In this document: piece by piece, positions 40,701-50,145 of the stretch | Position numbering within the stretch: the first letter of the stretch is position 1 | How the letters are laid out: every line of letters starts with the position of its first letter | From: Calvatia gigantea | Lineage: Eukaryota > Basidiomycota > Agaricomycetes > Agaricales > Lycoperdaceae | DNA: 64,000 nt | Assembly (NCBI GenBank): GCA_025093985.1 | Contig: JACAAK010000017.1 | Span: 372,001 to 436,000 of the forward strand | Direction: 5' to 3' | Made by a program: the position numbers and the translations under genes | Notes under the pieces: generated by a model | Databases searched by the model: none | Seen by the model: the letters and a program-made list of their open reading frames with translations, nothing else | What the model was told of the DNA's origin: nothing

Positions 40701-41449
40701 ACTGCAATTATCAGCAGGACAACTGGGCAGAATTACTTCCACTAGCTGAGTTTGCTTACAACAATGCTCCTAGTGCCACGACTGGTGTTTTCCCATTCTT
40801 CGCTAACAAGGGTTATCACCCGAACATCATAGTATACCCCGAGAGAGATTTAGCTTCTAGACAGGCCTGAAAATTCATTGTTGACCTCAACGAACTCCAC
40901 GACGTGCTAAAGGCTGAGATCAAGCTTGCTCAAGGATGTTATCAGACATCTGCTGATGCTCGCCGACTTCCTTTGCCCAACTTCACTATTGGTCAGAAAG
41001 TCTTTGTCAAGGCCAAGTTCTTCCACACGACTCGGCCATCCAAAAAGCTCTCTGAGAAGTATCTCGGTCCTTACGAGATTATAGCACAACCCAGTTCCGT
41101 TTCATTCACTCTCAGACTCCCTGACTCACTTCGCGCTGTTCACCCAGTGTTCCATGTCTCTATGCTAGAACCTGCCACACCCAACACCTTCGACGGCTGC
41201 TCTGAGCCACCTCCCCCACCTGTTGTGGTTGAAGGTGAACCGGAGTATGAAATTGCTTGCATTGTTGACTCGAAAATCGACCGCCATCGAGCTTGCAAGC
41301 TTTTGTACAAAGTTATCTGGTTAGGTTATGAAGACACTGAAGAAGAGTCTTCCTGGTTACCTGCTACTGAGCTAGCACATGCAGCTGAACTTCTTGCAGA
41401 CTTTCATTCCTCTTATCCTTCTAAGCCTGGACCTTTGAACCCTCTATGA
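37735..41449 (+). pseudogene. Ty3-2 pol
   Basis: The frame differs from gag. Protease: HFKALIDSGSTHCFMDID (about 37890). RT: RPSNSPHGAPVLFVKKKDGS, LRLCVDFRGLNCITKKDRYP, TVYLDDILIYSDN (catalytic YLDD intact, about 39030). RNase H: VETDASDYTLAAILS and NYDTHDKELLAIFEAF. Integrase: the HHCC domain with CKSCVTCMRSKPQRHRPYK (about 40270), then SISMDFIEKLPTSSEFDTI and the core with VTSDRGSEFISHFF. A C-terminal chromodomain-like segment follows (ACKLLYKVIWLGYEDTEEES), ending at 41449. Breaks: TAG at 39744, one frameshift near 39945, TGA at 40497 and 40868. The TGAs sit where Arg CGA is likely. Confidence 0.9.
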
Positions 41450-41567
41450 TTTTTTTTTACTTAAATTTCTTTCACACTTCATTCACACAGACAAATCAGT
41501 TTATTGCACATTATCAACTATCAACAATTATGTAATGTCCAAAATATGAGGAGAAGACAGCCGCGGA

Positions 41568-42718
41568 TCACTGGGCAGTTTCACCTGACTCAACCACTTC
41601 CTCCACTTCTTCCTCCTTTTCCTCTTCACTCTTGTTTCCATTGTCTTCCTCCATCTCCATTACTATCTCCATTTCCTCCTGGGTTTCACCCGGCATGTGG
41701 GCCTCCTCGTTGTCATCCTCATTGTCATCATCATCATCAGCCAGTCCCAGGGCATCCATCACCTGCTGAACCATCAGTCCAATGCTGCACTGATACCCGC
41801 TGTTCTTGATGACTGTGGCCTCAACATTCCTCCCGAGCTCATTCGCCTGCTCCAGCCACAGCAACTGCTCCTCTCCAACCTCAATCAGCCTATCCGTCCT
41901 CACCCCCTGATCCTCCATAATGGATGCGATCCTCTCCAGGATATTGTTTTGGTGAGTAAGGAGAGCCGCGAGTTGATCATTGCTGACCCAAGATACTTGA
42001 GTGGCGACAGTGATCGGCCGACAACGGGTGGATGGAAGGCGACAAGCCTTCTTCGACAGCAAACATTCGAGGCACTTGGTGACCTCACGACTAGAACAGC
42101 CATTAGCACAATCACTGGGAAGCTAAGTGCCACTTACCTTGATGTCGACTCCCTGATTGTGCAAGGATCGCCGTTATCAAGACATCGCTCGCACTTATTA
42201 TGGCCACCCATCTTGACCTTCTTTCCGTCGACTGCAGGTGGCTCGTCCTCGCCTGATTCCCTCCAGTCCAGGTCTGGCTTGCCCCCGAAATCCAACTCTT
42301 CATTGACGCGTCTCCTTTTCAACGATGGTGGCGCCTTCCCAACCCACTCCTTCGTGATCCTCTGTTGATGTCGCTTCTCAGCCGTTATCTTCTTATCCGC
42401 TTCATCAGCGGCCTTACGCTTTCCTTCACGTCTGCTCACCCGTGCCAACTTCTCACATTGCTCCTCCTCCCGCGCCGCTCGTTCCTCGCATTCCTTCCTC
42501 TCCCGCTCCTCTTGCTCCTCTTGCTCCTTCTTTTCCCGTGCTTCTCATTCCACCCGTTCTTGCCTCTCTTGCTCCTCATTCTCCTCCAATTCACGCAGCT
42601 CACGTTCGGCCTGCCATTCGGCCTCCTCCTGCCTTTCCAGTTCAAGTTGCTTGTGTTCACGCATGGCCTCTAGCTCAGCCCGTTTCTCTGCAGCAGTTTT
42701 CTTGATAGGGCTGGACAT
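41568..42718 (-). CDS. Antisense two-exon gene in Ty3-2 with Zn2Cys6-like motif (one stop)
   Basis: It lies between pol and the 3' LTR on the opposite strand. Exons are 42718-42138 and 42090-41568; the 47-base intron has GTAAGT and TAG borders. The product is about 367 residues: an N-terminal Glu/Arg/Gln-rich coiled coil (KTAAEKRAELEAMREHKQLE), a basic patch (SLKRRRVNEE), and then cysteines CERC-LDNGDP-C and, after splicing, CLEC-LLSKKA-C. This gives CX2CX6CX13CX2CX6C, close to the fungal Zn2Cys6 cluster. A helical segment and a very acidic C-terminus (DDDDDNEDDNEE) follow. One in-frame TGA at 42545-42547 sits where CGA is likely. Probably a captured host-type gene for a nuclear DNA-binding protein; the role in the element is unknown. 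Confidence 0.72.
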
Positions 42719-42870
42719 GGTAGTGGTCGAGGTGGTGGTGGTTAGAGTAAGAGAATGGGACCGTAAAATTTCCAAGGTGACGAAATTTACATGCACCATC
42801 AAAAGTCTAATTGGAGATTCCCACGGTCCAATTTCATGGCCTCGAGGGCTCGGCCCTAATGGGGGGATAC

Positions 42871-43418
42871 TGTCATGACCCGCACATGTTCGCCTGCTCT
42901 CACCCGCTTCCCCCGCTCGTAGTCATCATTACCTTAGTCCGGCTGCATTGGGTTGCTCTTCATTCTTTCTGTCAGTCGGTCCGATATCCTGTTTTCTATA
43001 TTAATCCCTATCCCCTTCAACTTCTCCACTATCGCCTTATAGTTAAAACTTGATTCCAGTGTCTTGTTAGCCGGCCGCCCTCAGCGGCCGTCCATTCTTC
43101 ATTCACCATTACTTTTGTACTTCCCACTTTTCAGACTAGTATATAAACCTAGTCCCCACACTTGTAAATCCTTAGTCTGATTATTGACCACGACTACGCC
43201 CTCTGATTCTGTTCCCCTCTGTCTCTGTTCCTCCAACCCTCTGACCCCACTCCCTTCTGAAATACGGACTTCAACGACAGCAGGAAGGCGCAACACATAC
43301 GTTGAAGCCACTGAGTCCAAATCTCGTACTTGTCCGAATTCACCCACTCCGTACATTCTCACCCGACGTCACCTGGCAGCTAACCTCGGCTGATATCCCA
43401 CATAACCCAATCGTAACA
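42871..43418 (+). repeat. Ty3-2 3' LTR
   Basis: 548 bases; ends TCGTAACA, followed by the TSD GATTA and resumed Copia-1 sequence. Confidence 0.95.
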
Positions 43419-43948
43419 GATTACACATTAGTATTCTGATAATAAGAAGGACCACTTAAGAGCAGAGCATGAAACACTTAATTCACTAGAGACATATCAT
43501 ATTTGTAATCTCATAAAGGGCTTAGTGTGTCAGAAGGAAGTGAATAAACATGTTATGAAAGATGTAGATTGGCTCCTAGATTTAGGAGCATCATACTACA
43601 TTACTGGCTATCTCTCCAATTTTGTGGAGATTAAGATAGGCCACTTCAGCATAATTTAAGCTGCTGGCAACTGGAACTATGAAATGACAGGATAAGGATC
43701 TGTCATCTTTCAGCATGACATAATAGATGGGGACAAAACCAGAAGCACTACTTCACATATTGTGCTGGTTTTTTATATCAAGGAAATAATAGAACAGTTA
43801 ATGTCCTCAGGCCAGATCCTTCAGACTGGACATACCCTAGAGGCAACTGTGGATGGGACTACCATCTATGATAAGTCAGGACAAGCTGTATTGTCTGCCT
43901 GGCCTCATTGGTTGTTTAAAAACAACATACATACAGTGTACACACATA

Positions 43949-44161
43949 CAGTAAGGGACAAAACCGTTCCAATGTTTTGAACTTTTCAGAAGATCAGCTC
44001 ATAACTCAAGGACTACTGTGGCTGTGCACTTCCTAATTTAATTGTAGATAGTCCAGTATCTTATCTAATCATATGCAAAGTATGATTATGTAATCCTTTG
44101 TTTTGGGGGAGTTATTAATTAATTAATATTTTAAGTACATTGGAACAGTTTTGTCCCTCTC
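43949..44161 (+). repeat. Tc1-like left terminal inverted repeat
   Basis: The outer end reads AGGGACAAAACCGTTCCAATG. The inner end reads CATTGGAACAGTTTTGTCCCT, which is its reverse complement with one change. The repeat thus begins and ends with the same motif in inverted orientation. Confidence 0.93.
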
Positions 44162-44241
44162 AAATTCTGAGCACATGACTTCGTTTATTGCAATCAAATA
44201 AATACAAATAAAATCATGTGACCATGTAGGGTGATGTATAA

Positions 44242-45315
44242 ATGGATGTGCTTATTCTCAGGTGCAAATTAACTCCCCCACTATACCTTTACAACTATAT
44301 GCGCTCTCTTTTCTCTACTCAGACCAATAGAGTCCTCTCTTACCTGGACCAAGGGAAATCTGCTCATCATATTGCTTCTATTACTGGTCTGGGAGTCAGT
44401 ACTATTTCTAGGATTCGCTCCAAACATAGATCAACACTTTCCAAATCTGTTGGTGGCCGCCCATCTAAACTTTCTCCCTCTGATATCCACTATTCTGTTC
44501 GCCTCATCACCTCTCGCAAGGCTGACAATGCCTCCCAAGTCACCAAATCACTTCAAAATGTTATTGCCCAGCCTGTATCCACCAAAACAGTGCGCAGGGC
44601 ACTCAGAGGAGCTGGAATGAAGGCTGTAGTCAAGCGGAAACGACCTAAACTTACTGCTGTCCATAGGAGGAAAAGGTTGGAGTGGGCAGAAGCACATGTT
44701 AACTGGACCCTGGAGGACTGGAAGAGGGTTATTTGGACAGATGAGTCCAAAATCAATCGGTTTGGATCAGATGGAAGGGTTTGGGTATGGAAAAAGGCAG
44801 GAGAGGGGCTGAATGATAGATTGGTTGAGGGAACAGTCAAGTTTGGTGGAGGAAATGTGATGATCTGGGGTTGTATGCTGTGGGATGGAGTGGGGTTTGC
44901 CACTAAAATTGAAGGGAAGATGGATGCTGACCTTTATGTTCAAATTTTGGGGGATGAACTAAAGAGGAGCATCAGGTGGTATGGGAAGAATGAGGAGGAT
45001 ATGGTCTTCCAACAGGACAATGACCCCAAACACAAGAGCAAAAAGGCTACAAACTGGCTAGATGAGTCTGAATTGGAGGTTATGGTATGGCCCCCACAGT
45101 CTCCAGACCTTAATCCCATTGAACATCTCTGGACTCACCTCAAGAATAAGCTGGGAGAGTATGATACTCCTCCTGATAGCATGAATACCCTATGGGAGAG
45201 GATACAAAAGGAGTGGGATGACATAGAACCAGAAGTGTGTCAGAATCTGATAGAGAGTATGCCTAGGAGGGTCCAGGCAGTTTTACAGGCCAAGGGAGCT
45301 TATACCAGGTACTAG
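44242..45315 (+). CDS. Tc1-like DD34E transposase
   Basis: Cut-and-paste transposase, 357 codons, uninterrupted. The N-terminal helix-turn-helix region includes SYLDQGKSAHHIASITGLGV and VGGRPSKLSPSD (GRPS hinge motif). The DDE domain has WTDESKINRFGSDGRVWVW (first Asp), VFQQDNDPKHKSK (second Asp) and SPDLNPIEHLWTHLK (Glu). Between the second Asp and the Glu there are 34 residues, the Tc1 signature. The start could be 44242 or the in-frame ATG at 44299; the latter fits the family better because the first residues look unstructured. All catalytic residues are present. Confidence 0.95.
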   Translation: MDVLILRCKLTPPLYLYNYMRSLFSTQTNRVLSYLDQGKSAHHIASITGLGVSTISRIRSKHRSTLSKSVGGRPSKLSPSDIHYSVRLITSRKADNASQVTKSLQNVIAQPVSTKTVRRALRGAGMKAVVKRKRPKLTAVHRRKRLEWAEAHVNWTLEDWKRVIWTDESKINRFGSDGRVWVWKKAGEGLNDRLVEGTVKFGGGNVMIWGCMLWDGVGFATKIEGKMDADLYVQILGDELKRSIRWYGKNEEDMVFQQDNDPKHKSKKATNWLDESELEVMVWPPQSPDLNPIEHLWTHLKNKLGEYDTPPDSMNTLWERIQKEWDDIEPEVCQNLIESMPRRVQAVLQAKGAYTRY

Positions 45316-45342
45316 AATACCCATTTTGTATATAAATTTCAA

Positions 45343-45553
45343 GAGGGACAAAACTGTTCCAATGCACTTAAAATATTAATTAATTAATAACTCCCCTAAA
45401 ACAAAGGATTACATAATCATACTTTGCATATGATTAGATAAGATACTGGACTATCTACAATTAAATTAGGAAGTGCACAGCCACAGTAGTCCTTGAGATA
45501 TGAGCTGATCTTCTGAGAAGTTCAAAACATTGGAACGGTTTTGTCCCTTACTG
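45343..45553 (-). repeat. Tc1-like right terminal inverted repeat
   Basis: Inverted partner of 43949-44161, with the same nested inner and outer motif. Differences seen are three transitions and one A/T change. Confidence 0.93.
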
Positions 45554-48500
45554 TATCTTACATCATAGCAAGGAGAAGCCAGTTGTATTAGCTTTATGCC
45601 AACCCAACTATATTGATTGGCATCGTCGAATGGGACATTCCTCAGATTGCATGCTCTCCAAGCTTCCAAAGCATATAGAGGGCATTGCACTAATTCCTGC
45701 ACCACCTTCTTGGAAAGGCATTTGTGACAGCTGTGCCAAGGGGAAAATGCATAATAACCCCTTTCTGATTGACCCAAAGTGAGCCACTGCAGTCTTTGAG
45801 CTATGTCACTTAAACTTGCTGGAACTCCCCATCATTAGTTACCATAAATATACATAAATAGGCTATGACATTTTTAGATGACTTCTCTTCTCACACACAT
45901 GTAGTCCTCCTTTGCAAGAAGTCTGAGGCTTCTAAGAAGCTTCTTGAGTTAATCAGTGCATTAGAGAACCTCTCTGGTATGTGCGTCAAACAACTATGTA
46001 CCAATAATGGAGGAGAATATGTCAATGAGAAATTATTGGCAGGACTCATGGTGCATGGAATTACCCACAAGACTACTGCTTCTTATGCACATCAGCAAAA
46101 TGGGAGAGCAGAGTGACTGAACTGCACCCTACATGAGAAAGCCCAAGCTATACAGCTACAGGCATGTCTACTTGACTTGTGGTGGGAGTTTGCATTGAAC
46201 ACAGCTGTGTATTTATATAATCATATGCCAGTCTAGTGTCTACAGTGAAAGACACCTTTTGAGTGTTATTCAAGGGAAAAGCCAGACTTGTCCCATAACC
46301 ATGTGTTTGGCTGTGGCATCTATGTATTCTTGCCAGATGAAATCTGCCCAAACAAATTGACCGCAAAGTTGGAGATAATGATATTCCTTGGTTATAAAGG
46401 TTTGAAAAACTATATCTTTATGTGGCACATGGCAGGCAATGTGATCTTCAAATCACCTAATACCTTATTCAATGAGGGATATTTCCCCAAGTACATCAGT
46501 TCAGTGCTGGATAGCAGTAACCAGCTGAATTACAGAGGAGAGAGCAACCTGCCAGAAAGAAGAAGAAAGGATTCACCTCCTTTTCTGCCATCTTTAGATG
46601 ATGCTGGAAATATTCCACCTTCTCCTAAGGAACCAGTTCATTTACCTCTGACTTCTCTACCTTCCAGGCCAAAATATTCTCTGTCTACACCTCCATTACC
46701 CCAGTATAAACCTTTACCACTGGACAGCATTTCATCACATGCTTCTTCACCAGGAGACAGTCCACCACCTTGAATACCCCCACCTGAGTCACCACCACAG
46801 CATGGAACAACTGTTGAGGAGGAGCCTGAGAATGATAGCAGAGACTGGCAAGTGGACAGGAATATATGGGATCATACAAATGAAGATTTCCCAATCCCAG
46901 TTCCCAAGCATCATGCTGTTGGTCCAGACCAGGTAGAGCCATGTCATTCTGAACAACAGGGCAGGCCACCTGTAAGACCTGGTAACATTTATGGAGAGCA
47001 TAGGTGTCTGATTTTGATCAAAAGAGGAATTGACAGGACTCACCAACAAGAGCAGCAGTGGCAAAGGCAGCACATTTACACTAATGCCCTTCCAGATGAA
47101 GCAATCTGTGAGTGGAGAGCAAGGACTAACCATCCTGAATATGTGAGACAGAGGGCTCATGCTGAGTGGTACCTGCCACAACCCTTTGATTTACCTCTGT
47201 TTCAGCTCCCTTCACATCTGGAACTACTGCCAATGCCTGAAAATCCACCTTATGATCTAATGTCTCATGATGCATGTGACATGGATATTGATAGGCTTGT
47301 TGCTGAGGGAGGAGTAAAGTTGATCAATTTCTTGATACAAATGGTTCATAACACTATATATGGAGAGCCCGAAACTTTCTATGACATGCTTAAGCTTCCT
47401 AAGCCTGTTAAGGCAAAATGGATGGCTGCATATATCGAGAAACTTGACATGTTAAAGAAATACAGAGTGTATGAATTGGTGAATTTACCAAAAGGGAGGA
47501 GGATGGTTAAAAACCATTGGATATTTCTTGAAAAGTCTGATGGCCACCTGCAAGCTTGCTTAGTTGTGAAAGGATTCTCACAAGTTGAAGGCATCAACTA
47601 CAATAAGTTATTTTCTCCAGTTGTCTGCTATAAGTCCATATGTGTAAGCTTCGCACTTACTGCAATCCATGATTGGGATATACATAGCATTGACATAAAA
47701 ACTGCCTATTTATATGGCAAGCTGGATGAAGAGATCTACATGGAACAGCCTGAAGGGTTTTGACTTCCCAGGCAGGAAGGAAAAGTATACAGGCTGAAGT
47801 GAGCAATAAACAGCCTTAAACAAGCTGGTTGCCAGTGGTGGAAGAAATTGCATCAATCTATGATTGAGCTGGGATTTACCCACTACAAATCTGACTACAC
47901 TGTATACTTTTACAGACATTTGAAGACCAATGAGCTAATAGTTGCCATTGTCTACATTGATAACATAAATTTCTTGGGTTCAAAGAATTCTCCCCTTCTC
48001 AAAGAGTTGAAGGGAAAATTCACCAAAAAGTGGGAATGTAGAGACCATAGTCCCTGTGAAGAATTTCTTGGAATAAAAATCTCAAGGAATCACTCCAAGC
48101 AACAGGTCTTCATCCAGCAGGTCAAATACTTGAATAAGATTCTTGTGTGCTTTCAGGTTTTACAGTCTGCCATGGCTAAAACACTATTACCTGCTGGCTT
48201 CCAGTTTATTACAAACAAAGAAACTGCAACCATCCCCTTCCATCAGAAGTACCAACAATTGGTTGGTTCTTTAATGTACTTAATGATTGGTACTAGGCCT
48301 AATATAGCCTTTGCCATAGTTAAGCTGGCACAATATGCCACTAACCCTGCACCCAAGCACTATCATGCTGGAATTCATGTACTAAAGTACTTGTCAATGA
48401 CAAAGAACTATGCATTGAAATATGAAGGCAATACTGGGAAACCAATAGTGACATTGGAATGCCTAAGTGACTTGGATTGGGCTCAAGATACTGAAACCTG

Positions 48501-48988
48501 CTGATCTGTTTCAGGAAACATCTGTATGATCACATTCAGTGCAATAACCTGAACTTTGTGGCAACAGAAGATGGTTTCACTTTTGTCCACCAAGGTGGAA
48601 TATAAAGAACTGTCTGATGCTTCATGGCAAGTGAAATGGCTGTTACAGCTTCTGGAGAAGCTTGGTATAGAGCACCCAACTCCTATTCTCTACAGCGATA
48701 ATGATGGGTCAAAATTCTGGACTGAAAATCCCATTGTTGAAACACAGTCAAAGCACATGGATATTCATTACCACTATGTGCAAGAATTGGTTGAGGAAAG
48801 TACCATTATTATTGGTGATGTGTTTTCATAAGACAATCCTACTGATATCTTTATGAAGAATCTTGGCATAACCAAAATAAACCTCTTTCATTCTGAGCTA
48901 GGACTTATTTTTGGTTCCAACATCAAAGCTTGGGATAAAGCCACTTGATCGTTGAAATGTTAATCTCCCTTCTTCAAGTGAGGAGGAG

Positions 48989-49393
48989 TGTTGAATCTCA
49001 ATCCATACTACTATGTTGGTTCAGTCTATTTATAGCTGAAATGGATTCTTGAGTACTTCACTCTTGAAGTGAGATAATGGACTACAGACACAGTACTAGA
49101 CTGCACTCTAGATTGCTAGTTACATAGTCTATTAGATATATGTGTAGTATGCATTATGCTCTGTATATGCTACTGGCAGATAAGACCTCACCTGAATAGG
49201 TAGAATGGTGCACAGACCAGAGATATTAGATATATAAGCTTTATGTAGTATGTGTACATTTCTTAGACAATTAAGTCTTTCTTTACTTGACTCTACTACT
49301 CTTAGCAACTACTAGCAGCATCTCTCAACATTCCTGGTGAGTATGACTACCCTCTGCCACTAGTGTAGCTACTGTGGTGTACTTGTCTCAACA
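48989..49393 (+). repeat. Copia-1 3' LTR
   Basis: 405 bases, preceded by the purine-rich tract AGTGAGGAGGAG and followed by the TSD AGTGT. Confidence 0.95.
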
Positions 49394-50139
49394 AGTGTGG
49401 AACCAAGCAGATGGCTGAAAAACTGAGATGATCTATGGTGGAGTGATAGTTTTAATAAAGCAATGGAGGGTGTTAACTTCTTTCCTCATGGAGATGGTAA
49501 CATCTTCATTCATAGGGGTGTCAGCTTGGGTAACTGTCTTGAGTGGGTTGACAGTGTCATGAAGTTCCTTCAGGGTCAAGTGGATTCTGTTGATGAGCTC
49601 TTCAGTACTGGAGTTATCAGGGGGGTATCTTAGCCCAATAGGTTGCTGGTGATGTCTCCCAGTTCTAGGAAGATCTCAGCAATGTCAAGGTTCTTAAATA
49701 CTTCAAGAGTAAGGTTGATTTTGCTTTGCAAGCTGTTGACATGGGTTTGTTTGGCTGGAGTGAGGGGTGATTGGGCAAGAGTGCAGAAGATGGCAGGGAT
49801 ATGTTTGCTGGTAGAGGTGGAGGTGTTCTTGAAGCTTACATACATATTGGCAAATGTAATACATACTGTGGAGAGTGTGATCAGCCAATTGGTGTTCAGT
49901 TTTTTGTTCTGAGCTGTAATGGTGATGAGCTCAGCATTGGTGGCATTGCTGACATCTCTGAGTAGGTCTTCAAGGAGGCCTTGGGCTGGAGATGGGGTTG
50001 TAGCTATGTTGAAATAGGTGCTACTCAGGGAAGGGGCTTTGTTGTTGCCTGGAGCAGGTAGGGGGACAGACAAGATTTTGGTAGGGTTTGGATGGACAAG
50101 AGAAGAGATAGTAATGTGGCTAGATTGGGAGGCAGGCAT
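49394..50139 (-). pseudogene. Ty3-1a third ORF, upstream part
   Basis: Starts MPASQSSHITISSLVHPNPT at 50139. Shared blocks are SPAQGLLEDLLRDVSNAT, ITFANMYVSF, SKHIPAIFC and LDIAEIFLELGD. It is cut at 49394 by Copia-1 and resumes at 15768-15518, which holds the conserved C-terminus ending in the LPEA codons. It has diverged more from 1b and 1c than they have from each other. Confidence 0.78.
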
Positions 50140-50145
50140 GTTTAC

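Larger units (their letters stand above)
35725..43418 (+). mobile_element. Ty3-2, Ty3/Gypsy element with an antisense gene, in Copia-1
   Basis: The LTRs are 548 bases each (35725-36272 and 42871-43418), beginning TGTCATGACC and ending GTAACA. The TSD GATTA is perfect (35720-35724 and 43419-43423). Total length is 7.69 kb. Order: 5' LTR, self-primer site, gag, pol, 1.4 kb holding an antisense gene, polypurine tract (TGGGGGGAT near 42860), 3' LTR. It is less related to Ty3-1 and has higher CpG content than its neighbours in the nest. Confidence 0.95.
43949..45553 (+). mobile_element. Tc1-like DNA transposon in Copia-1
   Basis: 1,605 bases, flanked by TA (43947-43948 and 45554-45555). It has long terminal inverted repeats of about 212 bases starting CAGTAAGGGACAAAACCG. 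By eye the two ends differ at only about four positions, and the transposase is open. This is the least damaged mobile element in the window and may be recent or still mobile. Confidence 0.95.
16370..48948 (+). pseudogene. Copia-1 gag-pol polyprotein, broken by insertions and stops
   Basis: Gag starts at MSKLNSALLGF (16370) with the motif NYTIWSLHLHS. It resumes at 21620 (PNSMLKHSACNAHILW..., UBN2-like) and again at 34646, where a poly-Gln run (CAG repeats near 34789) precedes a degenerate cysteine motif. The protease (DWLLDLGASYYITG) is at about 43565 and the GAG-pre-integrase domain (WHRRMGHSSDCMLSKLPKHI) at about 45620. The integrase core is at 45865-46116 (FLDDFSSHTHVVLL, CTNNGGEYVN), RT at about 47400-48000, and RNase H with KHMDIHYHYVQE before the stop at 48948. 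The RT active site reads YIDN instead of YVDD. Many in-frame stops remain after the insertions are removed. Confidence 0.88.
15769..49393 (+). mobile_element. Copia-1, Ty1/Copia element carrying four nested insertions
   Basis: The LTRs are 405 bases each (15769-16173 and 48989-49393), beginning TGTTGAATC and ending CTCAACA (CTCAATA on the left). The TSD AGTGT is perfect (15764-15768 and 49394-49398), and the break rejoins the third ORF of Ty3-1a cleanly. Inside it are Copia-2, Ty3-1b (with Ty3-1c), Ty3-2 and a Tc1-like transposon. Without them it is about 6.76 kb. The primer-binding site directly after the left LTR (16174-16188) matches the initiator-tRNA type. Confidence 0.93.

Noticed and set aside
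42365..42705. Plus-strand ORFs rich in Leu and Pro in the Ty3-2 tail
   Set aside because: They are the complement of the Glu/Arg-rich antisense exon; the minus-strand reading has splice sites and a cysteine motif.
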